A stretch of 64,000 nucleotides of DNA from Cryptomeria japonica (GCF_030272615.1 NC_081405.1:157373454-157437453); one strand, 5' to 3'. Positions 36,914 through 49,029 are shown, numbered from the stretch's first letter. The notes: generated by a model from the sequence alone, not told the origin. Made by a program: numbers and translations.

Positions 36914-38065
36914 TGTTGGCTTGATGATGATGTAATAGGTTCATTGATGACTTTATTTGTGTTGTCATTGATGGCAACCATGTTTTGTTAATCATGTAAG
37001 TCATTTAGACCAACCGGTAGTGGAATCTGTCAGACAACAAAACTGCTAAGTTGTAGTCGAACCGGTAAACAAAGAACAAAGCGATGATCAGACAACCGGT
37101 ATGGATGATCGGTGAAGAGTTAGACGTTGCGGTTTGGTACATATGTTTATGACATTGGCACGAGTCTTTGATTGGAACCGCATCATCAGATTCAAAGTAT
37201 TGAGCAAGTTATGATCGGTAGAATAGTCACAAGCAAGAAGAATAGAGAACCGGTAAAGCAGAGTTACTTTGATCGGTTGTCGATAGAATTTAAGTTATAT
37301 TTTTGAGTTATGTTTTGTTTGGCCGACATGAGAAAAGTGTAATGAGCGGGAAATTGTTAAAGGTGACCAGATTCAATGAACCAGGGAATTGTTCCAAGGT
37401 TCTTAGCCGACTTAACAAAGTTGTTATAAGGAGATGTAAATTGAATGATTTTATGAGATCAGAGGGAGAATTTGATCGTGCGGTGGAAGGAGTTAGAGTT
37501 TGATGTTTAGTCGGTGATAGAAGTTGATCAGAAGCGGATCTAATCAGGCACAAAGGTGCTAACAACAGATTAGTTGAACTTGTTGTTCCCTAACAGTTGC
37601 AGCAAGAAAATCCTCTAACAAGTTCACTCCTAACAACGCGTGGTAGGATCTTAACAGGTTCGAAGGTTAAAATCCTCTAACAAGGTGACACATTAGCTTG
37701 TGTTTTGAAATCCCTTTGTCGGGTAGCTCCTAACAGGCCTTATTGTAATAGCTCTTAACCAAGCTAAAGCACTCTTAACCGGGTGTCACTCCTAACAGGG
37801 TGTTGTATGACCTTAACCGGTTAGATCTCTATTCTGCAAATAGTTTATCCTTGTGGGTATCAATTTCCATCGCGGTTTTTCCCATTTGCGTTTCCACATG
37901 AAAATCATCGTCTTATGGTTTGCATGCTTTATTGGGTGTTTGCTTATGTGGTTATATTTCTTGCATGCATATTGATTTTTAGATTGGTGAAAAGTGTTAT
38001 CAGATTTCTTAAGTTTTTGCTTGCACTGATTCACCTCCCCCTCTCAGTGCCTTATAAGTTTATCA
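36914..38065 (+). repeat. 3' LTR of the 7.56-kb element
   Basis: 1,152 bp, aligned with the 5' LTR at 30502-31665. It ends CAGTGCCTTATAAGTTTATCA, after which element G sequence resumes. Confidence 0.88.
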
Positions 38066-38383
38066 GGTTGACCTCATACGGTTTCTCCTACCTACCACTT
38101 GACCCGGTATGGAATGCTTCTAATGGTCTTTGGCTTTCCACAAGCGGAAATTATTTTATGATTTTTCTTCCTTTTATTTTCCATCTTTGTGTTGTCCGAT
38201 ATACCATCCATAGCTTTACACGCTTGCATGGATTGCCCTTCACCAAGAGTTGTCGCTTCAAGAAAATTACACGGTGAAAATACCTCGTAGTCGTCCATTT
38301 GGCAGTGGAATAGTCCATTCAAGGAACTCATCTCATCTTCGGAGCAATCTTCCAGTTCGAGTACCCCTTCCTCAGTTGGTTCT

Positions 38384-39460
38384 TGTTGACGTGTATTTTG
38401 TACACAGCCAAACACAGAATAAAATACCCAAATGGTACCTTACCCTCTCTTGATTAAAGCCTCTGAATGCTGAAGATATCGCGAAAAAGGATCATTCAGG
38501 ATGACTTCAAAGTTCTTCGTTGTAGGATCTCTACGTGTGGATAAGCACTAGTGGTCGTTGTATATGCTGTTTCTTCAAGGGGTCTTACGTACTTTCTGAG
38601 AAAGCTTGTCCATATTACTCTCTTTTTGACTGCAGAAATAGGATTTTCCTAACACTAACAGATTCTCAAAAAAAATAGCAAAAGATAAGGGTTTCAAGAG
38701 ATGAATACTAATCTAATCTTAAGAATGACTCAATGTAGGCTAGACTTGGCAAGATTCTACCAATTTCAGTATTGCCAAGCAATTACAACTCTACTGGAAT
38801 TGATGCGATCTTCTAAGGTGATTCAGTGATTTTCAAATCATCAAGGATATAGATACTATCATAGAGATACATATCAATATTTCAACAATGATTGAATGTT
38901 TAAGCAATCTCAATATCTCCAGTTGACCACACAAGGCGTCCTTACAATCAGTAAGAAGCTTGTGGTTTGGAACATGAATCTCACCAAAGATCAGGCACAA
39001 CACTTAGTCCTTCAAACTTAAACTTTAAATACTACTTTAACTGAGAGTGATTCAAGAAAATAAACAATCATGAAGATAGCCACAAGTATTGCAATAAAAC
39101 ACCATGACTTCAATATTTTATTGATCTCAAAGCCAAATAGACAACAATTGTTCAAAATTCTTTCTTCACTACTCAATCTTGCTACACAATAACTTTCTTC
39201 TCTAAGCTCTCTCTCTTCTCTAACTTCTAACTATTGACAAAATGAAAATGAGTGAGGGTATATATAGCATCCTCAAATACAATGAATGGCCCAGATCGAA
39301 AGAAGATCAATGGCTGAGATTTTGACACCTAAACCCTAATTAGGGTTTGCTACAAAAAGGTCCCCATTTAGATGAACATTATTCAATGCATAGCCAAATA
39401 TTTAATTGGCACAAATATCGAGGAAACATAGACCAATAGGAATTAAGCTGCCACATCATC
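38384..39460 (-). promoter_or_regulatory. 3' LTR-like promoter/polyadenylation region of member 1
   Basis: On the minus strand, just after the ORF stop, the region reads TGTTATAGG, a TTAGGGTTT-containing segment, then GCTATATATACCC (complement at 39257-39268) and, about 150 bp further, AATAAAATATTGAAG. It aligns with 52218-53271 of member 2 over its whole length. The order TATA, then polyadenylation signal, then ~0.7 kb to the CA end is that of a U3-R-U5 boundary. Confidence 0.62.
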
Positions 39461-42400
39461 CTATAACAACTTTTCATCTAAAATTTTGTTCCCTTTCCTA
39501 TGCTCCTTTTTAGCATATCCAACGAATCTGGACACAATTCCCTCAATCTTAGCAATGGGAATCTCAGGAAGATTCTTCATTTGTTCTTCCAAGTTAAGGA
39601 CTTGGTCAAAAGCAGTGAGAAGAGCTGTCTCCCATCCAGGTTCAAGTTCTTTGATCTTCTCAATCAGGAACATGGTAGTGAACATCAGATCTCGTTGCTC
39701 ACCTGTGATGACGTTCCCCTCTTTGCAAAAGATGACCTTGATTCTCTCCTCCAACTCTTGGATGTCCACATCTGTCTCAATCTCGATCCGCCTGCCAAGA
39801 ATGGTACACAATACTTCAAACACCCTATCTTGAATTGGATGGATGACACCTTCAACTTGACTGCATTTGGTGTTGATGTCTTCAAAAAGGACCTCTTTCA
39901 TTTGAAGCAGAGCTGACCACTGTAGGAGGTTCTGGGTTCCTCTATCCATTATCTTTTCTTGTGCCAGGATCCGTCTTGGTGTTTGCCTTATTACTTGTAG
40001 GACAGGAATGATAACATCTCTAGTGTGAGTGAAAGCGGCTACAATTATCATTAGATTATGGATAACCTCAAGGACCTGGATAACTCGATGAACCGTCTTC
40101 ATCATTCTTGTTGCAAATTCAACGGCTACCGTGTGGGATTTATCAATCCAAGAGCTCATAAGCTGAACCAAGCTCTTGACCCTTTCTGCCTCGCCAACCG
40201 ATTCAAGAGGGAGTGCTTGTAAAGGAGATACTACTGGATCTTGACGTCTCAAGGGCTGATTGAGATGACTAAAATAGCCTCTCCAAGCACCTCTCTCTCT
40301 CTCAAGTTTCTTATTCTTTTCCATTTCTTCCTTAAGTTTGTCTTTAAGTGCTTCAAACGAATCGGTTGCCTCTTCCATTGCTTGTTCGGTGGTAAGTGGA
40401 CCAAGCTCAAATGTTTCTAAGTCATACTCATCTGCAAGAATCTCACCTTCATACTTGTCCACTACTGGTGTAGCTATTTGCAATTTCCTGGATCCTGTCT
40501 CATCCCTTATTACCTTGGACATCTTTGTGGCCTTCTTCTTTTCTATCACCGCTTGAGAACTCCCTATAAGGCTTTCTAAATCAAATACATCCTCTTCCTC
40601 TTCAACCACAACTACCCTTGTCAGTCTCTCTTTTAACCAATCCGGAATGGCGGATCTTGTTTCCTTTACTTGTATTTCTTTAAGCAGTGGTCCATCCTCT
40701 CGAAAAGAAGATGTCGCTTCATCATCATTCTTCTTTTCATGTAGCTCATTAGCATCAACTTGGGGAGATTGACTCGACGACTGCTGAGGTGTTTGTCCCT
40801 TTTCTTGCTTGTCATTTTGTACCATGGATTCCATAGACTCATCAATTTCATATACCATCTTCTCCTGATCTGCCTTCTTTTCATGTCGAGAAGATGTGCT
40901 TGATGGGTGACCAAGATTGGCTCCTTGCTTCTTCTTCGAAGTTTCCCTTTTCTCAGGTCTTTCTTTCCTCTTTGCACCTCTGGGATGAGAAGTGTTCTCA
41001 CTCACGCTAGCTTCGCCTTCTTCTGGTCTTGCCTCCAAAGTGAATGTCATTGATACATTCTGCTCTTTCAACTTCTGATGCTGTACATCCACCCATCTGC
41101 GAGTGCATGATAAAATAGGAGCCATCAAAGCTCTCAAGTCTAAAACCTCGGGCTCATTCCAATCTATTTTCACTTCCTTGTCCTCTTTGTCGTAAGATGA
41201 CTGGAGGTACCTACCATTATCTTGGGCCTGATCAGCTACTCTATAAACTTTGCATTTCTTGATGAGATCTAAGGGTAGCCGGGAATGCATCTTTCTCTTA
41301 ACCTCTAAATCACTTGGGAGATTCATCCAAAAGTCTTCTACCTGAAACTCATGCCTGTACTTCCTGCCGACTGTCTCCTCCATATAACCATGAGGATCAA
41401 AATTCTCCCGCGAGGCAAAGAATGAGAATGAGTATAAAGATAATTCCTTCTCTACATCCTCCAAGGCTTGAGTGTTAGGACACACCTCAACTGAATTCCC
41501 TAATATGATGGGCACGGGAATTCCATTTCCATGCTTGTGTCTAGATGCCTTTGCATAAGCTGCCAACTGTCTAGTCACCTCAAGTAGCACTATCCTATCT
41601 GTTGGATACCTCGGCAACATGTACGGAGGTGAAGGACACCCCTGAACTCTGATGTATGTAAACTTTTGAAATTGGATGAACCATGCACCATACTTCTTCA
41701 CAAGCTCTTGTGCATCCAGAGATAGTCAATTATGAATCCCACCTTGCAATATCCTAGTAATGTTCATCGTGAAGGTGTCATTGACTAACTTGTAGTCACT
41801 TCTAGGTGGATAATGCAGATGAACATAAGAATCACAAACTCTCATTTCTCCGGGTGCTCTTCCGATCACTCCTCTATGAGGTAGCCCTGCATACTCGAAA
41901 CTCCTGATTAAGGCATATATAACATATGAGCTCATGTGGAATGATTTGGTGGGTCTTAGCCTTCTCAACTGCATGTCCAAACAATTACTAATAATTCTGG
42001 CCCAATGAAGCATTCCTTTTCCTTGAACTATCACTTGAATGAAGAAGAACATCCACTTTTCGAAGAAGAAGGCTTGAGGGGCCCCTGTAACTCGATTGAG
42101 CAGAGTTATCAAATCTCTGTATTCTTCCTGGAAGTCGATCCTATGCGGTGTATTGGGAATCTTGTTCAGGCGAGGCCGACTTTTGAGCAACCAATTCTTA
42201 TTGATGAGATTCAAACAAGTTTCAGGATCATCTTCATAGATCGACCTCGCTCCTTCTAGGCTTTTGTAAATCATATCTTTATGTTCTGGAAGATGAAGAG
42301 CTTCGCTTATGGCTTCCTCTGAAAGGTAAGCTAAGATGTTCCCGTCCTTGGATACGATCATTCTTGATTGTGAGTCATAGTGGCGGGCACACTCGATCAT

Positions 42401-42655
42401 CAGCTCATGACATTTGACAGCGGGAGGGAAACCTGCAGCCTTGATGATGCCACTTTCAATTATCTTCTTCGCAACAGGTGATGGCTTGCCAATGTAGGGG
42501 ACCTCTTGAAATTTCTTCATGTTGAAGTTGCCTAAGTTGGTGTCTCCAATATTACTCCATTTGGACACGATCTTGGTCTCCAATTCGTCATTCTTTTGAT
42601 CTTCTTTGATGAGAGCCGGGCGACTAGCAAATACTCCGGCCTTTGGAGTCACCAT
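39461..42655 (-). CDS. unknown protein of the gene-bearing element family, nearly intact
   Basis: The start is taken at 42655 (MVTPKAGVFASRPALIKED), 8 nt after a conserved splice acceptor, rather than the upstream in-frame ATG at 42679. About 1,065 codons are open except for one TGA (41723-41725), where relatives have CGA or AGA, so it is probably a CpG decay event. Residues ~1-470 are globular and best conserved between copies (KWSNIGDTNLG, KIIESGIIKAAGFPP, HELMIECARHYD, LLNRVTGAP, WMFFFI, FTYIRVQG, PYMLPRYPT). Residues ~470-650 form a basic, acidic and Ser-rich low-complexity linker with a KRK-type nuclear-signal-like run. The last ~400 residues look helical (SRKLQIATP, RDVIIPVLQVIR, LLQWSALLQMKE). 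No known enzyme motif, zinc knuckle or membrane segment is seen. Confidence 0.72.
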
Positions 42656-43132
42656 CTTGACACCTACACAACATTTCAAAATTAGTCCTTGAGCATTAAA
42701 GGGTAGAAAATAAGACTCAAAAAGAGGATCTAAGATATTAATTAGGAAATTTCATGATAAATCTAGAATTATCATTTCCTAATTAACTAATCAACATCTA
42801 GACTTTTCTAAAAAATTGCCAAAAAATCAAGTCTTGAATAAGGATATTAAGATAATTTTGCCATACCTCCTCTTGAGTACTCAAAAAAAACTTGACAATG
42901 ATGAAAGAAGACTAGACTTTGATGGACAATGCCTAGGTTATAGTCCTCCCTTGGATGGATTGCGCCTCCTCTAGCTTCAAAGGAATAAATTCCACCCTCC
43001 TTAGTATCCACACTTAGTAGAAATTCGCCTCAAACATGCTATAGTTCGCTCCTCAAATTCGCACTTCAACTTCGCATTGAAGAAGGGATGAATGAATGAT
43101 TAAAATTTGAACAAAGCATCCCCATTATATAG

Positions 43133-43146
43133 AGCGCTTACCTCTT
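43133..43146 (-). promoter_or_regulatory. TATA box of the internal gene of member 1
   Basis: The minus strand reads GCGCTCTATATAATGGGG about 480 bp upstream of the ATG. A candidate donor (GAG|GTATGG, near 42866) and the acceptor (TGTTGTGTAG, ending 42664) would remove an intron of ~200 bp from the leader. Inferred from the matching layout in the other members. Confidence 0.55.
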
Positions 43147-43467
43147 GTTTCCCCAAGGCCGACTTGCCAATAAAGAGGTAAAAAAATAAATAAAACCTTT
43201 AAAAAAGGTGGGCCGACTTGCCAAATAAAGGCAAAATAATGCCTTGAGCGCCTTTTAACAAATTTTAATTTAAAAAATTAATTTTAGATGCCTCCAAGAT
43301 GCTTATTTTAATTATTTCAAGGCCAAAAATTAATTTATTAAATTAAAAATGCCTTTAATTTAATGCGAATTTGATTTAATTTTTTCAAATGCCTCGAATT
43401 TAGCAATTTTGGGAGATTTGAGGAATATCAACGCTTGACTAAGGTATCAATGAAGAATATCAATAAT

Positions 43468-45677
43468 TTCGCCCTGGACCCTTAGCAAGGGTCAGGAGCG
43501 ACTTTTCAAATTAGGCCTTGAATACCTCATTTTTACATGTCCAAACTTCACCTAGGCATGTTAAATGGCATCTTTTACTGGAGTTTGGGTTTGATTTCAC
43601 TTGAATTTTGGAAGAAAAGTGCATTTAGGGTTTTTTCGCCCTAGACCCTCAGCAAGGGTCAGGAGCGATTTTTCAAATTTGCTCTTACTCCTCCATCATT
43701 TAGCTCCAATCTTTTTCACAAGGTTAAGCAAGGATATTCTTCATTCATTCCATGCATGCTTGGTTTGTTGTTGTTAGGCAAAGTAGGTGTTTGAAAGATT
43801 TTCGCCCTAGACCCTCAGCAAGGGTTAGGAGCGACTTTTGCAACTTTGACTAAAAATCCTCATTTCCTTATCTAAAAACCTCTTCAACAAGCAAGATCAT
43901 GTTTATGCCTCCAAACCAAGCAAGAAAATCCTCCTTTCAAGTTTTTCGCCCTGGACCCTCAGCAAGGGTCAGGAGCGAATTTTGCAATCTAGACTTAATC
44001 CATCATCATTTTTTTGTTGAAACTTTCACTCATCACTAGGCAATATCCCTCCTTATCGACTCCATCCAAGTTTGCTTTGTTTCTGCAAGGTAGAATAAGA
44101 GTTTTTCAAAATTTCGCCCTGGACCCTCAGCAAGGGTTAAGAGCGATTTTTCTTCCCTGGCTTAGAATCATCAAGTTTTGGAAGCAAATCTTCATTCATC
44201 ATGTTTTTGAAGGCCATTTCTACCTTGGTATAACCTTGCCTTAGCACAAACTTGAAAGGAACATGTTGGTTTTATGATTTTCGCCCTGGACCCTCAGCAA
44301 GGGTCAGGAGCGATTTTGAGTTTTTTGAGCAAATTCTTGATCATTCCAACTTCGAATTACTTCCAAGGCGTAGAACATCATGCCTTACCCCCTTTGAGTC
44401 TCGAGAACCAAAATATCATCTCGAAATGCAAGGAAAATAGGAATATTTGGAAATTTTGCCCTGGACCTTCAGAGAGGGTCAGGAGCGATTTTCCCAATTG
44501 GCATCAAAATTTGCATCCTTAGCATTCCAATTCCACTTCAAGGCAATTCAAACATCGTTTTAAATCCATGCCTAGGCTCAGCTTCGTTCAATTCTGGAGG
44601 AAAAAGTCCAATTTTAGGTTTTTCGCCCTGGGCCCTCAGCAAGGGTCAGGAGCGATTTTCTTTATTTAGCTTGATTGCTCCTTTGTTGATCATCCAAATT
44701 GTCTTCACAAGATAAAACATACATTTTTACATCCACTCCAACCATAAAACATCATTTTGACTTTGCAAGAAAAGGTGTTTTTGAGAATTTCGCCTTAGAC
44801 CTCTTGAGAGGGTCAGGAGCGAACTTTGCCATTATGACCAAAATGTTTCACTTTTCACCTTGAAACCTCTTTGCCAAGTAAGATTTCATCCTGTACTGTG
44901 CTATGAATAGGTTTTCATGTCCAAGAAAGGTCAAAAAATGTGCTTGAAAGGAATTTCGCCCTGGACCCTCAGCAAGGGTCAGGAGCGAAATTGCCTTTCC
45001 TGGGCAAAACTCCTTCATCTTTTGATCTTCAAATGAGTTTGGGGGCTTCATCATGCTCATTTCACCATTCATCATGCTTTTGATACCTCAATTTGACCAA
45101 ACAAGGCCAAAGATGACCCCAATGGAAATTTTCGCCCTGGACCTTCAGAGAGGGTCAGGAGCAATTCTTAGGTTTTCAACAAAGTTCTTCATCTTTTCAA
45201 GTTAAAACTTTCTTAGGCGGGTAAAGGGAGTTGTTCATTTTCCATTCATGTCCAAAACTTGATCTTTTTTCACTGCAAAATGAGGAAAATTCAAAATTTC
45301 GCCGTGGGCCTTCTGCACGGGTTAGGAGCGATTTTACCTTTGTTGCCCAAAATTCATCAGTTTTCACACTTTCAAACCTTCAATTGCATCAAGTGACGTC
45401 CAATCTTCCCTCCGGGAGACCCTGCACAAAACAAGTTAGCCAAAATTAGTGACAAATAAACTTAAACAACATTTTCGCCCTGGACCCTCAGCAAGGGTCA
45501 GGAGCGAAATCCTCATTTTAGGCTAAACTGCTCAATTTTCAAGTCTCAAACCACTTCACAAGGCAAAGTCAGGTCATTTTCAAGGCCAGGAACCAGTTAG
45601 CAAATCCATCCAAAAAACAAGAAATTATGTTTAGAATGAAGTTCGCCCTGGACCCTCAGCAAGGGTCAGGAGTGAAT
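43468..45677 (-). repeat. 14-unit array, ~167-bp period, with a palindromic 34-35-bp core
   Basis: Cores start at 43468, 43635, 43801, 43945, 44113, 44280, 44455, 44622, 44789, 44955, 45131, 45298, 45474 and 45642; most spacings are 166-168 bp (range 144-176). Each core has outer arms TTCGC and GCGAA, and inner arms GACCCT and AGGGTC around a CAGCA loop, so it can form a hairpin on either strand. Spacers between cores have diverged strongly while the cores have not. Confidence 0.88.
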
Positions 45678-46083
45678 ATGACATTTTCAGGCTCTTGGTC
45701 TATTTCATTCCCCATTTAACTTGGCCGACTATACTCACTTTCCTTACTGACTATGCTTAGCTAATTCAAACTTGGAAACAAACAGGACCTTACCCAAAAA
45801 ACCCATATTCAATCTAGACCTGACCTGAGACCTATCCTATCCCTGACCTAACCAATTTGACTTTCCTGAAAGGAATACCTCATTCTGACAATCTTGAATC
45901 CTCAGGCGAACTAACAATTTTCCAAAATTTAACTGGACTTAGCTTGGATGAAACCCTAAAACTGAGCCTCCAAGGTTCAACCCTAATCCAGCTAGCTCAG
46001 ACAGACTACTCACTCACTCAAAATCCTAAAGCAGAGAAAAAAACACGCAAAGAGAAGGCAAAACCAAAAACAAAAGAGGAGGT

Positions 46084-46122
46084 CCCCATTCTAATGGGGC
46101 GATGTGTGAAATGGTCACAACA
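46084..46122 (-). other. 5'-terminal hairpin of member 1
   Basis: Sense strand: TGTTGTGACC then CACACATCG, followed by a stem CCCCATT, loop AG, stem AATGGGG. The same block opens the other three members at 46669, 54897 and 58917. Confidence 0.8.
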
Positions 46123-46127
46123 GTTCC

Positions 46128-46668
46128 ATGCCTTTCCTCCCTTCATCTATACGTAAGTCTCCACCCTCAGATGCCAGTTCTTTACTTACCGCTTGATTCT
46201 TCAAGTCGATAACGTACTTCTTCCTGTCACTCTCGATCGAGAGTGTGTTCCGCTTCCAACTATGATTCGCCTTGGCAGTAATCAACCATCCCCTCCCAAG
46301 GAATGGCATACACCTTCTTCTATAACCAGATGACTAAAAAAGTCCAAGAAAAATTGTTGTGTCCCAATCATTACTTTTTGTGCCATCAATGTTCCCAACG
46401 GCTCGATGCCGTGTTGGTCGGCGCCTACCAAGTGGAAGGTCAACGACCAGAGTGTTGGCTTCCCCAGACATTTCCAAGTGTCCTCCGATGACACATTAAC
46501 TACTAAGCCCCCATCGGCGATAGTGTTTGCCAACTTTTGGCCCATTATTTCCATCTCAACAACAGCTGGCTTCCTCCTAATGCCTACCGTCAGCAACATT
46601 GGATCACTAGCCTCAATCCCTTCAGGTGGTGGTTTTCTCGCCAGTTCCTCCTCTTGTGGCTTACATTG
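46128..46668 (-). pseudogene. aspartic protease region of element G
   Basis: The minus strand reads KPAVVEMEIMGQKLANTIAD, then GGLVVNVSSEDTWKCLG, GADQHGIEPLGTL and GWLITAKANHSWKR. This is a gypsy retropepsin-like domain with D-G-G in place of the usual D-S/T-G, as in some plant gypsy lineages. A frameshift near 46310 separates two open segments. Upstream gag is on the far side of member 2, and downstream sequence is on the far side of member 1. Confidence 0.65.
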
Positions 46669-46712
46669 TGTTGTGACCTTTCATACATCACCCCATCAAA
46701 ATGGGGAACCCC
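46669..46712 (+). other. 5'-terminal hairpin of member 2
   Basis: Stem CCCCAT, loop CAAA, stem ATGGGG. The loop differs from the other members while the stem still pairs. Confidence 0.75.
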
Positions 46713-47211
46713 TCTTTTTTTGAGTCCTAGTTGCTTAGTCTAGTCTCTCTCTCTCCTTTTGTAGGATGAAATAAGTAAGTTTGTAGGGTTTGGGTCCACC
46801 TAGAGGTCTAAAGAAGTTGCTACTAGCGACAATCCAAGAGTTCAAGGTTGTAAGTAGACTCCATTGTTTTAGTTATCTTTAGTCGAAGTTGTTTCCAAGA
46901 GTCTTCATCTCACAAGCTTGAAGGGAGAGAATGAATCAAGGTGATATGCAAATGAACAATTTTAAGATGTCAAATCACCTTAGTCTCCAAGCCTCAAAAT
47001 CACAATTCATGTTGAGTGATATATGAGCGAATTTTTCCCTTGAGTAGATTGTTTGAGAATAGGTGTAAGTATGAGTTTGAGTGTTTGAATGAATTATTCC
47101 AAGGATTGAATTCTTGTGCAATGTAATGATTGATAAGCTCATTTGTAAATTCGCCTCATCTCTAAGTCTTCCCTAGTTTTTTTAACTTCATGAATTGACA
47201 ACTTGAAGCGA

Positions 47212-48310
47212 ACTTCATGAGTGAGAGATTTGGAGCGAATTTCATGTTTGAAAGGTATGGAGCGAACTTCATGAAAGAGGAGATTGGAGCGAATTTCATT
47301 CAGGAATGAGGTTGGCGATAAAGGAATGAAGTGAAGGATTTGAGAACACTTGCTTCGTGATCAAACACTCGAGAGCGAATTTCCTACTTCAAGAGTTGCA
47401 CTTTTGGAGTGAATTTCCTACTTCATGAGTTAAGATTTTAGAGTGAGTTTCACCTTCAAGGCTTCATAAGCGAAATAAAAGATAAAGAGATGAAGGAAAT
47501 TTGGGACCACTTACTTCATGTTCAAGCATTCACAAGCGAACTTCATGAGTTGCAAGTTTGGAGCGAACTTCATGACTTTGCATTTTGGAGCGAATTTCAT
47601 ACTTCATGACTTCACCTCTTGGAGCAAATTTCTTACTTCATGAGTTAGACTTTTCGAGCGAACTTCAAGACTTCACCTCCTGGAGCGAATTTCTTACTTC
47701 ATGAGTTAGACTTTTGGAGCGAACTTCATGACTTGCCACCTTGGAGCGAATTTCATCAATGAGCATACATGAGCGAGCCTACATGAGTAAAGTTGAAAAA
47801 GAGATGAAGGATTTTTGATAGTAATCGCCTTGAATAAATTCAATTCCAAGTGAGCTTCATGACTTGACATCTTGGAGCGAACTTCATGAGTTGAGCTTTT
47901 GGAGCGAATTTTATACTTAATGAGTTCACCTCTTGGAGCGAATTTCTTACTTAATGACTTGACATCTTGGAGCGAACTTCATGAGTTGAGCTTTTGGAGC
48001 GAATTTTATACTGCATGAGTTCACATTTTGGAGCGAATTTCATACTTCATGAGTTGACAAGTTGGAGCGAATTTCATGTTGGAGTCATATGAAGCAAACT
48101 TCATACTTCATGAATCAAGAAAGTGGAGCGAATTTCATGCAAAGCTAAACTTCATGAGCTAACAATTTGGAGCGAAATTCATGATCAAAGGTAGAGGAGC
48201 GAACTCAAGTATGAATGCACTTCATGAATTTGGATATTAAAGCGAACTTCGTGAGTTGGTGATTAGGAGCGAAATGCACTTCATGAGTTGACAAAATGGA
48301 GCGAAGTTCA
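47212..48310 (+). repeat. array of ~30 GGAGCGAA(C/T)TTCAT motifs
   Basis: The word GAGCGAA followed by (C/T)TTCATGA-like sequence recurs about every 26-40 bp, with GAGTGAA and GAGCAAA decay variants. Linkers carry TTGGA, GACTT and GAGTT words. A few outliers lie at 47027 and near 48535. It sits where member 1 has its 167-bp array, and the core word GGAGCGA is shared with that array. Confidence 0.85.
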
Positions 48311-48464
48311 TATGATGTTTTAAATATTAACTAGCGCATGACTTTAGCGCCCAAAACAAATTTGAAATCAAACAAAATGTAGGTCGGCCAAAGGTAATTT
48401 GTTATTTTGTTTTGATTTAGCAAAGTCGGCCTCCATAGGAAAAGACACAACTTCTCACCTTGAT

Positions 48465-49022
48465 CGCCTATAAGAGAAGGTTTAAAATATTCATTTCAAC
48501 ATCAAATCAAACAATTCATTCCTTCTCCCTTGAGCGAATTTCATCAGCAAGCAATCTGTAGTGAACTTCATCAGCAGTTAGCAAATTTGAAAGTGCAGAT
48601 CAGTAAAACTCAGTAAGAAAGGGCAAATTCAATCATTGTCAACAGCAAAAGATCAATAACAGCATCTTCACAAGGGTGAATTTAGGCAGGTTGGAAGGCG
48701 AATTTCATCCTTCAGCAGTCGAAGATTAAAGAAACAACAAACCATTGACCATTAACAGTCGCTTCATTAATTAGATTTTGAAGTAAAAATCTCTGAAACC
48801 AGAAGTAAGTACATTATTTAGACTGATATAAGGTCAGGAGCAGGTCTGATTTAGGATTGATAGTCATTTTGTTGAAACAAATTAGACCTTCCTAATGCAT
48901 ATAACGAGCAAATCAGTCTTATTTAGCAATTGATTTCACATTTAAAGTGCAAAACTCATTTTATAGTTAAATAAATAGGCTACATTGCATCACCACTATT
49001 CTAACTTGCACATGTCTCATAG
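48465..49022 (+). promoter_or_regulatory. internal promoter and leader intron of member 2
   Basis: CGCCTATAAGAGAAGG (~48466) is a TATA-like box. A donor AGAA|GTAAGTAC lies at ~48806, and an acceptor (CATGTCTCATAG) ends at 49022, 7 nt before the ATG at 49030. A transcript from here would be spliced upstream of the ORF. The layout recurs in the other members. Confidence 0.55.
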
Positions 49023-49029
49023 GTGAAGG

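Larger units (their letters stand above)
30502..38065 (+). mobile_element. 7.56-kb LTR element with zinc-knuckle gag and a second large ORF, no pol
   Basis: LTRs at 30502-31665 and 36914-38065 both open TGTTGGCTT and end TTTATCA/TTATCA. A tRNA-iMet primer site (TGGTATCAGAGC, 31668-31679) follows the 5' LTR, and a polypurine tract (AAAGGGGGAGAT) precedes the 3' LTR. The flanks are GCTTG (30497-30501) and GGTTG (38066-38070), a 5-bp target duplication with one change. The 5.2-kb interior holds two coding regions: a gag-like one with CCHC knuckles and an unrecognised ORF2. No protease, reverse transcriptase or integrase motif was found, so it must borrow these. It is inserted in element G. Confidence 0.88.
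38384..46122 (-). mobile_element. member 1 of the TGTTG...CAACA gene-bearing element family
   Basis: On its sense (minus) strand it begins TGTTGTGACCATTTCACACA at 46122 and ends TACACGTCAACA at 38384. The flanks are GTTCT (38379-38383) and GTTCC (46123-46127), a 5-bp duplication with one change, within element G. Order on the sense strand: terminal hairpin, ~0.4 kb spacer, a 14-unit array of ~167 bp, a TATA box, leader with an intron, an ORF of about 1,070 codons, then 1.08 kb with TATA and AATAAA. I could not find a direct LTR pair inside. It can be read as a 7.7-kb solo LTR with a gene in U3, or as a new element type. Confidence 0.8.

Noticed and set aside
38384-39460. Ordinary 3' LTR whose 5' partner was lost
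   Set aside because: The outer 5' terminus (TGTTGTGACC plus hairpin) is shared by four members and two have matching target duplications, so the unit is complete rather than truncated. The 3' part alone is not an LTR of an otherwise normal element in this window.
43468-45677. CRISPR-like array (short repeats with unique spacers)
   Set aside because: Cores are ~34 bp but spacers are ~130 bp and show traces of common ancestry; the context is a plant retroelement and no cas genes exist.
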